This document shows, in pieces, positions 17,866 to 26,127 of a stretch of 64,000 nucleotides of DNA. The notes beneath the pieces were generated by a model, which ran no database searches, had not been told where the DNA came from, and saw nothing but the letters and a program-made list of their open reading frames with translations. The DNA comes from an uncultured Lachnospiraceae bacterium. Its GTDB lineage: Bacteria > Bacillota > Clostridia > Lachnospirales > Lachnospiraceae. Position 1 is the first letter of the stretch. Each line of letters begins with the position of its first letter. Both the position numbers and the translations under genes were made by a program. The stretch spans positions 44,068 to 108,067 of the forward strand of contig CAMWBY010000016.1 of NCBI GenBank assembly GCA_947172645.1, written 5' to 3'.

Positions 17866-18519
17866 GTGGCTAAGATACTGATTGTGGAAGATGAACTTTC
17901 TATTAACGAATTGATACGCAGGAATTTAAATCTTACGGGGCACCGCTGTACACAGGCGTTCGACGGATTATCGGCGGTTGATTTGCTTGAAAAGGAAGAA
18001 TTTGATTTGATTGTGCTTGATATTATGCTGCCCGGGCTGGACGGCTATCAGGTGCTTGCGAGGGCTTCCGGGACGCCCACTATTTTTCTCACGGCGAAAA
18101 GCGAACTGTCTGATAAGTTAAAAGGATTGGCTTTGGGGGCGGACGACTATCTGACCAAGCCTTTTCAGATGCTGGAGCTGACGGCGCGGATGGAAGCGGT
18201 GCTGCGCCGGACCAAAAAGACGGAGGCGGAATTTGCGTTGGGAGCCGTGCGGTGCGATTTTGAGGGGCGTCAGGTATTCCTGGATGGGCAGGCTGTAGAA
18301 TGTACGCCGAAAGAATACGAATTGTTGGAGGTTTTTATCAGGAACCGGAATATCGCCCTTTCCAGGGAAAAACTGTTGGATATGGTATGGGGATATGATT
18401 TTGACGGCGGTACACGCACGGTGGATGTCCATGTACAGAGGCTGCGCCATAAGCTGCATTTGGAAGACTATATCAAGACGGTGTACAAGCTTGGGTACCG
18501 GCTGGAGGTTTCAGAATGA
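17866..18519 (+). CDS. OmpR-family response regulator
   Basis: A 217-residue regulator: receiver (about 1-115) with VEDE near the N-terminus, phosphoacceptor in LIVLDIMLPG and Lys in LTKPFQ, then a winged-helix DNA-binding domain (about 125-215) with EYELLEVFIRN and VDVHVQRLRHKL. GTG 17866 is preceded by AAGGATGG and gives the usual N-terminus. The stop overlaps the partner kinase start by four bases (ATGA). Confidence 0.95.
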   Translation: MAKILIVEDELSINELIRRNLNLTGHRCTQAFDGLSAVDLLEKEEFDLIVLDIMLPGLDGYQVLARASGTPTIFLTAKSELSDKLKGLALGADDYLTKPFQMLELTARMEAVLRRTKKTEAEFALGAVRCDFEGRQVFLDGQAVECTPKEYELLEVFIRNRNIALSREKLLDMVWGYDFDGGTRTVDVHVQRLRHKLHLEDYIKTVYKLGYRLEVSE

Positions 18520-19946
18520 AAAAACGCACTTTCTTCGTTATGTTGATTCTTTTTCTTATTTTTCTAAATTCTATGATTCTGGTTGTCTCCATCGTCATTC
18601 TGAAGGATAAACTTGCCGCCGACAGGGACAGATGCCTGTCGGAACATTATGTCATTGCTACTTCCTTGATTGGGGATATGCAGGCGTTGAAACAGCGGGA
18701 AAGTGAAGTGCAGGAAAATATAAGTAAACTGATGCGCGTCTATTCCCGTTATCTGCAAGGAAAAGGGGACGGGCTTGCGGTGTCTTACTGCGGGGAATGG
18801 ATTTATGAGAGTTCTCCGCTCATGCCTACGGAAAACTTGGGTTTTGCGCCGGATACAGGCAGCAGGCAAGAGAGGATTGTCTGTTTGGAAAATGAACCGG
18901 CGCCTATTCTTTGTGTCTATGGAAATTTCCCGGCGCCGTGGCAGGATTATGGACTGATGTATATCGGAAATCTGGAGGGTATGGTTTCATCCTGGCGGCA
19001 TACGAAAAACATCCTTTTCCTGACGGGCGCTGCGGCCATGTTTGTTATGGCGCTGTTTCTTTTCCAGTTCCTGAATATTATTTTCCGTCCCTTGAGGCAG
19101 ATTTCCCGTGCCTCGGCGAAGATTGCAAACGGAAATTACGAAAGCAGGATTCCTGTTCGGGGAAAAGATGAGATAGCCAGCGTGGCGCATCATTTTAACC
19201 TTATGGCCGGGCAGGTGGAGACTCAGATTCAAAAACTGCGGGACGCCGCGCGGCAGAAACAGCAGTTTATCGATAATTTTTCCCATGAATTACGGATTCC
19301 TTTGACGGCAATTTACGGGTATGCGGAATATATCCAGAAGGCGTCCGTACCGGAAGAAGAGCGTTATGAGTGTACGCAGTTTATCATGTCCGAATGTAAC
19401 AGACTGCAAAATATGGCTTATCAGCTTCTTAATATCGCGCTTTTAAGGAATGAAGATATGGAGGAGGAGACATGTCCGGTCTCGTCACTCTTTGCGCAGT
19501 CAAAGAAGGTTATGAATGTGAAGGCGGCGGAAAAGAACATCAAGTTATTTTATACGCTGCCGCAAAATCTTTTTATCAGAGGAAATGCACAGCAGCTTTT
19601 GATTCTGCTAAACAATCTGATTGACAATGCAATGAAAGCCAGTCAAACGGGAGAAGAAGTGCGTGTTTCGGCATACTCCCGGAAATCCGGTACGGTAGTG
19701 GAGGTGGAGGACCATGGCATTGGCATAGACCCGGATTCTCTGTCCCATATTAAAGAAGCCTTTTACCGTGTGGATAAGGCGCGCAGCCGTGCGGCAGGCG
19801 GGACGGGGCTTGGGCTTTCTATCTGTGAGAGCATTGTGCAGCTCCATCACGCCGAGATGATATTTGCCTCTGAACCGGGCGAGGGTACGACGGTGAGGCT
19901 GTATTTTCCGAAAGCGGTGGAAGAGGAAAGTTTTACAAGTTCCTAA
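18516..19946 (+). CDS. HAMP-domain sensor histidine kinase
   Basis: A 476-residue membrane kinase: transmembrane segments at about 8-30 and 165-185 flank an extracellular sensor region of about 130 residues; HAMP at about 187-240; HisKA with SHELRIPLTAI (His257); ATPase domain with NNLIDNAMKAS, DHGIGIDP and GGTGLGLSICESIV. It is paired with the regulator just upstream by a 4-bp overlap. The downstream exported protein (20055-20879) may be a target or an accessory sensor. Confidence 0.95.
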   Translation: MKKRTFFVMLILFLIFLNSMILVVSIVILKDKLAADRDRCLSEHYVIATSLIGDMQALKQRESEVQENISKLMRVYSRYLQGKGDGLAVSYCGEWIYESSPLMPTENLGFAPDTGSRQERIVCLENEPAPILCVYGNFPAPWQDYGLMYIGNLEGMVSSWRHTKNILFLTGAAAMFVMALFLFQFLNIIFRPLRQISRASAKIANGNYESRIPVRGKDEIASVAHHFNLMAGQVETQIQKLRDAARQKQQFIDNFSHELRIPLTAIYGYAEYIQKASVPEEERYECTQFIMSECNRLQNMAYQLLNIALLRNEDMEEETCPVSSLFAQSKKVMNVKAAEKNIKLFYTLPQNLFIRGNAQQLLILLNNLIDNAMKASQTGEEVRVSAYSRKSGTVVEVEDHGIGIDPDSLSHIKEAFYRVDKARSRAAGGTGLGLSICESIVQLHHAEMIFASEPGEGTTVRLYFPKAVEEESFTSS

Positions 19947-19983
19947 CAACTCCGATATTTTTTGGATACAGGGAGGTTTTAAA

Positions 19984-20076
19984 GTGTATTTATCAAAAGG
20001 ACAGGCGCTTCACAAACGCCTGCTAATCAAAAAGACACAGAGAGGAGATTCACTATGGAAAACAAAAACATTTTAA
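19984..20076 (+). CDS. Possible 30-residue leader peptide
   Basis: GTG 19984 preceded by GGGAGG opens a 30-codon frame that runs out of frame over the start of the exported-protein gene (ATG 20055). A small hairpin (CAGGCG / CGCCTG) lies inside. Only the ribosome site and the overlap support it; it may equally be untranslated leader. Confidence 0.25.
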   Translation: MYLSKGQALHKRLLIKKTQRGDSLWKTKTF

Positions 20077-20879
20077 AACTGACGGCGGCGACATTTGCCA
20101 TTATTGGGGCAGGGACAATCTTTTTCAATATGGCTACGGAGGCGGTTATGGCTGCAGAGGTGGGCAAGGTTGAGACGGTTCCCACCAGTTACCAGGTCTC
20201 GGACAGTGTGGCGCCGTCCTTGCCGGCACCTGAACAGAAGGAAGTGGGTGGAGGAGAAGTAAATTATCATCTCAAGATGGACAGCCTAAATACCGGGGCG
20301 CCCACGGATGTGGATATGACTATGGAGGAGGCGGCTGAGGCAGGCGCAGGGTATCTGAGGAGTATTTATGGATTGGATTTGGAAGGGGCGTATGTATATA
20401 TGATGTATTATCCGGGGACAGAAACTTTCCCGCGCGCTTTTTGGTCAGGCGATGTGCTGTTTGAGGAAGCGCAGAAACCGGAAAGCACAAGATGGACATA
20501 TATGATTGACGCCGTGACGGGAGAACTTTTTAATCTTTCCTATGGCAGGCAGCTAGATGCCAATCCTCCGCTTGGCTATGATGCGGCATTGGAGAAGGAC
20601 TATGGTGTCTATGCAGAACTTGCCAGGAAGAAAACAGAGGAATGCGGCCTGATAGACGGTCCGGTAGACCGGGTAGAGTACAACTGCCAGGGGTACGGAG
20701 GAAATGACCCGGATATTACCGTGGACGTCATTGGGAAGAGAGGGGAAATTGTGAGCATGACTTTTTCCAGGTACGACCAGACATTTTTAGGTCTGATTAC
20801 AGATACGTCACGCAGGATTTCGGAATCTGCACTGGATGATTTGATCGGAGAAGTAGAGAGCGTGGAGTTTGGGCAATAG
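20055..20879 (+). CDS. Exported protein of unknown function
   Basis: A 274-residue protein with an N-terminal hydrophobic segment (about 9-32) followed by an Ala-rich possible signal-peptidase site, then a Pro-rich linker and a globular acidic domain. The segment TMEEAAEAGAGYLRSIYGLDLEGAYVYMM and the later RWTYMIDAVTGELFNLSYG have the feel of a PepSY-like or anti-sigma-associated fold, but no family is recognised with certainty. GAGAGGAG precedes ATG 20055. It follows a two-component pair and precedes the BlaI/M56 pair, suggesting an envelope-stress role. Confidence 0.7.
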   Translation: MENKNILKLTAATFAIIGAGTIFFNMATEAVMAAEVGKVETVPTSYQVSDSVAPSLPAPEQKEVGGGEVNYHLKMDSLNTGAPTDVDMTMEEAAEAGAGYLRSIYGLDLEGAYVYMMYYPGTETFPRAFWSGDVLFEEAQKPESTRWTYMIDAVTGELFNLSYGRQLDANPPLGYDAALEKDYGVYAELARKKTEECGLIDGPVDRVEYNCQGYGGNDPDITVDVIGKRGEIVSMTFSRYDQTFLGLITDTSRRISESALDDLIGEVESVEFGQ

Positions 20880-20952
20880 GTGAAATAGTGCTCCAAAGTG
20901 TACTCAATTGACAAATGGAACACTAGGTTGAGACAGAAATTATTGTTCTATA

Positions 20953-21010
20953 TTGACAAGTGTATAAGACTGTAGTAGTCTATAGATACGAATAGACTAC
21001 CACAGTCTTA
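20953..21010 (+). promoter_or_regulatory. BlaI-type promoter with long palindromic operator
   Basis: TTGACA at 20953-20958 is followed by a 58-base region dominated by an inverted repeat: 19-base arms at 20965-20983 and 20992-21010 with a single mismatch and an 8-nt loop. Each arm is itself dyadic (AGACT, five bases, AGTCT). The palindrome covers the -10 region (probably TAGTCT or TATAGAT) and the start site, as expected for a self-repressing BlaI/MecI dimer. Confidence 0.75.
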
Positions 21011-21034
21011 TTTCTGTGCAGGAGGAAGAAGCGT

Positions 21035-21403
21035 ATGGAGAGGGAAAGTATAAAATTATTTGATTCAGAGTTAAAGGTGATGGGGGTGATTTGGCGGGAA
21101 GGCGATGTCCCGGCGAAATATATCGCGGACTGCCTGAACAAGGAAGTGGGGTGGAACAAGAATACGACCTACACCTTGATTAAACGCTGTATGAAGAAAG
21201 GGGCAATCCAGCGGTTGGAGCCGAATTTCATATGTCATGCGCTGATTCCGAAGGAGAAGGTGCAGGAGGACGAGACGGACGAGCTGATTGATAAGGTTTA
21301 TGACGGATGTGCCGATAAACTGTTTGCGTCATTGCTTAGCAGGAAAAAACTGTCGGCCGAACAGATAGAGAGGCTTCGGCAGATTGTTGGGGAATCGGAG
21401 TAG
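21035..21403 (+). CDS. BlaI/MecI-family repressor
   Basis: A 122-residue winged-helix repressor: ELKVMGVIWREGDVPAKYIADCLNKE, WNKNTTYTLIKRCMKKGAIQR as the recognition helix and wing, and a helical dimerisation tail. In this family the cognate M56 peptidase leads to repressor cleavage and derepression. AGGAGGAAG precedes ATG 21035, the palindromic operator lies directly upstream and the M56 gene starts 7 bp downstream, so autoregulation is likely. No beta-lactamase gene is nearby. Confidence 0.93.
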   Translation: MERESIKLFDSELKVMGVIWREGDVPAKYIADCLNKEVGWNKNTTYTLIKRCMKKGAIQRLEPNFICHALIPKEKVQEDETDELIDKVYDGCADKLFASLLSRKKLSAEQIERLRQIVGESE

Positions 21404-21409
21404 AGGGGG

Positions 21410-23662
21410 ATGGCTATGGATATATTGCAGATGAGCGTCTACGGCGGCGTGATGGTTCTGGCAATCGTGGCAGTGCGCTTGGCGGTATTGCGGTTTTTAC
21501 CTAAGCGGATGTTGGTGATTTTATGGTGCATTGCTTTGGCAAGGCTGCTTGTACCGCTTGAGATTCCATCCCGGTTCAGTGTCTATTCTTTCGTGGGAAA
21601 GCAGGCGGAGGCAGACGGTAATGCAATCTGGCGGCAGAACGATGCGGAAGACAGAATGCTGCGGCCGCAAGCGCAGACAGATAGCATAACGAAGGTGCGG
21701 CAGGCAGGAGAGGCATACGGCGGGGAGCTGTCCGAACAGAGTAAGATGGACGACGGTGCATTGCTGACAAAGGTGGGAGCCACGAAAGGGACGGGTCATT
21801 TGGCATGGATTATCTGGGGAACCGGTGCGGCGGCATGTGGCATCTTTTTCCTGGCGGCATATATACGCAGCCTCAGGGAATTTAGGATGTCGCTGCCTGC
21901 GCGCAGTGATTGCGTGGCCAGGTGGGAAGAGTGCTTGCGTTTGGCGCAGGGTTCTTTTCCATGGCGTCGACGGTTGGAACGCGGACGGCGGGGAACAGTA
22001 AGGCCGGTTACGGTGCGGGTGTCAGACAGGACCGACGTGCCCTTAACTTATGGGATTTTCCAACCGGTTATCCTGTTACCGAAAGAAATAGAACAGGAAG
22101 GCGCGAAGCAGCCGGAAAAGCTAAACTATGTTCTCTGGCATGAATATATGCACATCCGTCATGGGGATTGCCTGTTAAAGCTGATTGTAGTCGCCGCAGT
22201 CTGTATGCACTGGTTTAACCCACTTGTGTGGGCGATGTATGTGCTTATCAACAGGGATATCGAGCTTGCCTGCGACGAGAGCGTGGTACGGCATTGCGGC
22301 ATAGACAGCAAGGCTTTGTATGCGGATATGCTGATTGGCATGGAGGCGAGAAAGAGCGGGCTGGCGCCGTTTTGCAGTTACTTTGGAAGGAATGCGGCGG
22401 AAGAAAGGATTCGGGCGGTTATGGGGATTAAGAAAAAATCTTTGGGTATAGCAATATTGGCAGCAGGAGTGACGTTGTTGTTTTCTATGGTGTTTGCCAC
22501 TTCTGCGGCGGACGGTACGCAGCAAACAGTCGAAAAGGGCGCCGGGAATATGGAAGGCCAACATGGTGCGGTTCCTAAAACGTTGAAAGCAGACGAGACG
22601 GAAGAGCAAATGTATCTGGAGGCGGGCTTTGTTGGAAGTCCGGAGGATAGTGAAGAGGAAATCGAAGAAGAAGTCCAACAAGAAATCCGGAAGCAGTGGG
22701 ATACTCTGCTTGCATGCTACAAGCCTTTCGGGCTTACCTATGAGTATGACACATTGTCCGGCGATTGCAGAATGTATTTCCAGGGACAGGCTGTGCAGGG
22801 CATCATGGATGAAGAGCAGGATATCTGGATTGCGGGGCATGCAGGGACTGGTGAAACTTTATACGGCGAAGCGGCCAAGGACGCCATAGAAGTGTATACG
22901 GTATACGAGGACGGGAAGCTTGCGGGTCTGCGGGCGGCGACCAGGGAAGAACAGGAAGAATGGGACTTGCTGCGGAAAAAGAATACGGACGATTTTTACA
23001 ATAATGTACAGGAAGTCAGGGAGTTTTTACCCGGAACGAAGGAAGATTACCGCGCCATATTTTCTTTAAAGAAGCCGGACTATAAGCAGATGACTCTGGC
23101 AGAGTTTAACAGTGCGCTTTTAGATTGGGGAAATGAGAATTACGACTGCTACGACAGAATCATGTGCGACAGGATATGGGATGATTTCCGGGTGAGTCTG
23201 TCTGCGGAGGAGAAGGATTTTATCTCTTGTACGGTGAATCTTTCTTCCCAGGAAAACGCCATGTATGTGAGGAGTATCTATAAGGGAACGCCAACAGAGG
23301 ATGTGAGTTTAGGAGATACGTGTACCAAATCTTTGGAGGACGGGGAGGTGCAATATGCGTGGTGTCAGATGTACTATCAGTTTTCTTATCATGTTGCCGA
23401 CCGGGAGAAAGCGACCGTGGGGGAGCGCGACAGGTGCGTGGGCGGCATGGTGGAAGCGATAGAGGCATTCTGGGATGAGACAGACATCGAAGATATCCTC
23501 AAGATGGAGAAAAGCGATTTGATAAAAGAACTGAACAGGCTTGCCAGGAAATACAGCAGTGACAACATCATTATCACGGTCGGAACGGAAGAACAGATTG
23601 GACTGGAGAGCATAGATGAGAGGGAACTGATGCGGGAAAGGGAGGAATGGGAAAGAGGATAA
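21410..23662 (+). CDS. BlaR1/MecR1-like M56 sensor peptidase with unusual C-terminal domain
   Basis: A 750-residue protein. N-terminal membrane helices and the M56 metalloprotease domain contain the zinc motif HEYMH (His244, Glu245, His248) and ELACDE as the third ligand. A further membrane segment lies near 345-362. The roughly 380-residue C-terminal extracellular part lacks the SxxK penicillin-binding signature of BlaR1 and is acidic, with unrecognised sequence. The protein therefore probably senses something other than beta-lactams. It is co-transcribed with the BlaI-type repressor; ATG 21416 is an alternative start. Confidence 0.85.
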   Translation: MAMDILQMSVYGGVMVLAIVAVRLAVLRFLPKRMLVILWCIALARLLVPLEIPSRFSVYSFVGKQAEADGNAIWRQNDAEDRMLRPQAQTDSITKVRQAGEAYGGELSEQSKMDDGALLTKVGATKGTGHLAWIIWGTGAAACGIFFLAAYIRSLREFRMSLPARSDCVARWEECLRLAQGSFPWRRRLERGRRGTVRPVTVRVSDRTDVPLTYGIFQPVILLPKEIEQEGAKQPEKLNYVLWHEYMHIRHGDCLLKLIVVAAVCMHWFNPLVWAMYVLINRDIELACDESVVRHCGIDSKALYADMLIGMEARKSGLAPFCSYFGRNAAEERIRAVMGIKKKSLGIAILAAGVTLLFSMVFATSAADGTQQTVEKGAGNMEGQHGAVPKTLKADETEEQMYLEAGFVGSPEDSEEEIEEEVQQEIRKQWDTLLACYKPFGLTYEYDTLSGDCRMYFQGQAVQGIMDEEQDIWIAGHAGTGETLYGEAAKDAIEVYTVYEDGKLAGLRAATREEQEEWDLLRKKNTDDFYNNVQEVREFLPGTKEDYRAIFSLKKPDYKQMTLAEFNSALLDWGNENYDCYDRIMCDRIWDDFRVSLSAEEKDFISCTVNLSSQENAMYVRSIYKGTPTEDVSLGDTCTKSLEDGEVQYAWCQMYYQFSYHVADREKATVGERDRCVGGMVEAIEAFWDETDIEDILKMEKSDLIKELNRLARKYSSDNIIITVGTEEQIGLESIDERELMREREEWERG

Positions 23663-23689
23663 AATTGCAGAATATTTATATATTCTATT

Positions 23690-24142
23690 TCATTTAACGA
23701 GAAAATCCAGGAATGCGTTGCATCCCTCCATCACGTCCATATAAGTCGCATCGAAGTCTCCTGTATACCACGGGTCGGCAATGGCCCGGCTGCTGCCGGC
23801 ATACTCTAACAGCTTATGAATCTTGTGTTCCGGGTCGCCGCCTGTGATTCTTACCATATTGCGGATGTTGGCGTCGTCCATGCCGATAAGGTAATCGTAT
23901 TTATCGTAGTCCTTTTTTGTCATCTGTACTGCATGATGAGGAACGACAGGGATGCCTACGGAACGCAGTTTGTTTACCGTGCCATAGTGTGGGCTGTTGC
24001 CGATTTCCTCGCGGCTGGTCGCCGCGGAGGCGATTTGAAATTGGTCTGCGAGGTGGTTTTGGACGACTAAGTGGGTCATGACGCTCTCGGCCATGGTGCT
24101 GCGGCAGATATTGCCGTGGCAAATAAATAATATCTTTATCAT
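23690..24142 (-). CDS. Low-molecular-weight protein tyrosine phosphatase
   Basis: A 150-residue LMW-PTP. The phosphate loop CHGNICRS (Cys8 to Arg14) is at the N-terminus and the general-acid Asp is in ADPWYTGDFD near the C-terminus. ATG 24142 has AAGGAG 8 bases upstream; an extension upstream is possible but unneeded. The gene converges on the M56 gene with 27 bp between stops. A second, truncated copy of its 5' end lies 1.76 kb away (25762-25905), pointing to integration at this locus. Confidence 0.93.
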   Translation of the reverse strand: MIKILFICHGNICRSTMAESVMTHLVVQNHLADQFQIASAATSREEIGNSPHYGTVNKLRSVGIPVVPHHAVQMTKKDYDKYDYLIGMDDANIRNMVRITGGDPEHKIHKLLEYAGSSRAIADPWYTGDFDATYMDVMEGCNAFLDFLVK

Positions 24143-24223
24143 AACAAAACTCCTTATATATAACTTCACTCTCAAAAACTGAAATTTATATCATGCTCTA
24201 AAAAGACTTGATTTTAATATTTG

Positions 24224-24615
24224 TTACGGGCCTACGAGAACTGCTTTTTTTATATATGGGTCAGTTAATTTTTCTTCTACTTCATTTGGGGCAAACCAAT
24301 CCACTTCTATACTTTCCTCTAAAATTTCTCGTCTTAACCCGTCTAATATGGATTCACCCTGCTCGACTACACCGCCGGGTAATTCCCACCCTCTTTTTTG
24401 GTTTTCTTTACTTCAAGCGTAGCCGGAAACATTCTTTCTTCCTGAAAATAATTTCCTAGAAAACCAGAAATATAGAGTGGTTCATAATTTTGTATATCTG
24501 GCGTTAGTGATTCTTCTGACGTTGTCAACACTTTAAAGTTTAAGTTCCTAATAGATGTAATCGTCTTAATCCCCTTTATCTTACGCTTAAGAAAATCTTT
24601 ATTCCAGGAACAATC
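24224..24615 (-). pseudogene. Nudix hydrolase pseudogene (frameshifted)
   Basis: Reading the minus strand from about 24615 gives a long sensible segment ending FLGNYFQEERMFPATLEV. After a shift of frame near 24405-24412 it continues ENQKRGWELPGG, then VVEQGES, LRREILEES and a stop at 24224. The second part is a Nudix box (GG, E, REILEES), though the final Gly is replaced. No start codon follows the upstream in-frame TAG at 24616-24618. Two frames are needed to read one domain, so the gene is broken. Confidence 0.75.
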
Positions 24616-24634
24616 CTATTGCAATCTTATTCTT

Positions 24635-25675
24635 CTATTCTTCACTTTCCATCAGCCTCTTCAATTCTTCTTTACTTGGCAACACTGTCAAATATTTACT
24701 TGCAAATATCTGACTATTATCTTCTGGCAAAGTAATCTCCACTACGGCATCATTCTTATTCTTACATAAAAGGATGCCGATTGTGGGATTTTCATCTTCC
24801 AGCTTCACTTTACGGTCATAATAATTCACATACATCTGCATCTGTCCTATGTCCTGATGTTTTAATCTTCCAATTTTCAGATCAAAAAGCACAAAACACC
24901 GCAACAAACGATTGAAAAAAACTAAATCTACTCTGTAATGCTCATCTTCAAAAGTGAATCTTACCTGTCGCCCAACAAATGTAAACCCTTTGCCCAATTC
25001 CAGCAAAAATTCTTGCAAATGATCAATGATCTTGGTTTCCAAATCTGTTTCTGAATATTTCGCAAGCTCTGGCAAGCCCGTAAATTCCAACACATATGGG
25101 TCTTTCAGTAAATCCTCTGGTTTTTCAATAATCTGTCCTTCTTCTGATAGTCGTTTTACTTCCTCTTTATTTCTGCTCAATGCCAACCTCTCATACAATG
25201 CACTGTCATATTGTCTGCCTAGCTCTTTTACTCCCCAACCATTCTGAATAGCTTCAATTTCATAAAAATGGCGTTCCTCTATATTTGAAATACGCATAAG
25301 CATCACGTAATGAGAAAAACTAAGACAAAACTTTCTACCTTCTTTCGTTACAGGTAAATTTTCAAATTGGGTAGACACTTTCTGCCCAATCTGATCCTGG
25401 GAATATACAACATAGAATCTGCGCATCAGCTTCAAGTTTTCTACAGAAAATCCTTTTCCTAAACTCTCCGTTAATCGCCTTGATAATTCTTTAAGAATTG
25501 CCTTGCCATATTCAGCCCGTTGTTCGCCATTTTGTTCTTCTTCCATAATCATTCTGCCTACTTCGTAGTAAGAATAGACCATAGAAATGTTTAGCGCCAT
25601 TCTTGCTTGATTTCTGGCGTTTTCAAGAATTTTTAGAACTCTATCAAAGAAATCACCTGTTATGTCACTTTTCAT
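24635..25675 (-). CDS. YhcG-type PDDEXK nuclease-domain protein (DUF1016)
   Basis: About 346 residues: an N-terminal helical DUF1016 domain (about 10-150, with RRLTESLGKGFSVENLKLMR) and a C-terminal PDDEXK nuclease-like domain (about 185-340) with YRVDLVFFNRLLRCFVLFDLKIG holding the Asp and the D-x-K pair. Members occur in mobile elements and beside restriction systems; the role here is unknown. ATG 25675 follows GAGAGGAG. AT-richer than its surroundings and flanked by the LMW-PTP repeats, it looks like cargo of an acquired element. Confidence 0.88.
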   Translation of the reverse strand: MKSDITGDFFDRVLKILENARNQARMALNISMVYSYYEVGRMIMEEEQNGEQRAEYGKAILKELSRRLTESLGKGFSVENLKLMRRFYVVYSQDQIGQKVSTQFENLPVTKEGRKFCLSFSHYVMLMRISNIEERHFYEIEAIQNGWGVKELGRQYDSALYERLALSRNKEEVKRLSEEGQIIEKPEDLLKDPYVLEFTGLPELAKYSETDLETKIIDHLQEFLLELGKGFTFVGRQVRFTFEDEHYRVDLVFFNRLLRCFVLFDLKIGRLKHQDIGQMQMYVNYYDRKVKLEDENPTIGILLCKNKNDAVVEITLPEDNSQIFASKYLTVLPSKEELKRLMESEE

Positions 25676-25761
25676 GCAATATTCTCCTCTCAAATTGGGT
25701 AGACAGCGTCTACCCAATTGTTTTTACTTTACAAGAGAATCTTAAATTTCCATCTTTATTT

Positions 25762-25905
25762 TCATTTGTCACATCGAGGCTCTTTCAAAAATGGTGTAGT
25801 AGTGGTGTAGTAAACGCTTTTCCTCGCTGTGAAAGCATTGGTTTTTCTGATTTTTCCGGGATTCTTTAAGATACTGCCGTGGCACACGAAAAGTATTTTT
25901 ACCAT
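25762..25905 (-). pseudogene. Truncated LMW-PTP 5' end fused to foreign sequence
   Basis: A 47-codon frame begins MVKILFVCHGSILK, clearly the start of a LMW phosphatase as far as the phosphate loop CHG. It then leaves the family and ends in a Thr-rich tail containing YYTTTTPFLKE. Catalytic Arg and the rest of the enzyme are missing, so it cannot be active as a phosphatase. It marks one boundary of the putative integrated element. Confidence 0.7.
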
Positions 25906-26127
25906 CTCCGTATTTATCAATAGCTGCAATGCATTGAAAATAAATCATTTCGCTGTTTATGTTTTTTTGCCTGATTGTGGAATCTATTGTATCATATCAA
26001 GACTGCTTTGTGCATCACGAAATTTTAAATTCCCCAACGAATGAAATTGCTTTGTTCTTTTTCAAGGTTCCATGTGCATAGAGTGTAAGAAAGAACAGAA
26101 GAATGAGCTAATCTGCTTGGGAAGAGC
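25906..26127. other. AT-rich spacer upstream of the pst operon
   Basis: No gene-like frame is evident. A minus-strand TTGATA...ATACAAT stretch could drive the truncated phosphatase frame. I looked for phosphate-box repeats ahead of pstS and did not find a convincing set. Confidence 0.4.

Larger units (their letters stand above)
24106..25884. mobile_element. Putative remnant of an element integrated into the LMW-PTP gene
   Basis: A nearly identical 16-bp sequence, AGATAYTGCCGTGGCA, occurs at 24106-24121 inside the intact phosphatase gene and at 25869-25884 inside a truncated phosphatase 5' end in the same orientation (15 of 16 identical). The DNA between is AT-rich and carries a broken Nudix gene and a YhcG-type nuclease. 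This is the arrangement left when a site-specific element inserts within a gene and supplies a replacement 5' end. No recombinase remains in it, so a simple duplication is the alternative. Confidence 0.45.

Noticed and set aside
21410..23662. Beta-lactam sensor BlaR1
   Set aside because: The external domain lacks penicillin-binding motifs and no beta-lactamase gene is in the window.
24635..25675. YhcG-type protein as part of a restriction or defence system
   Set aside because: It stands alone with a broken Nudix gene; no methylase, specificity or other defence partner is visible.
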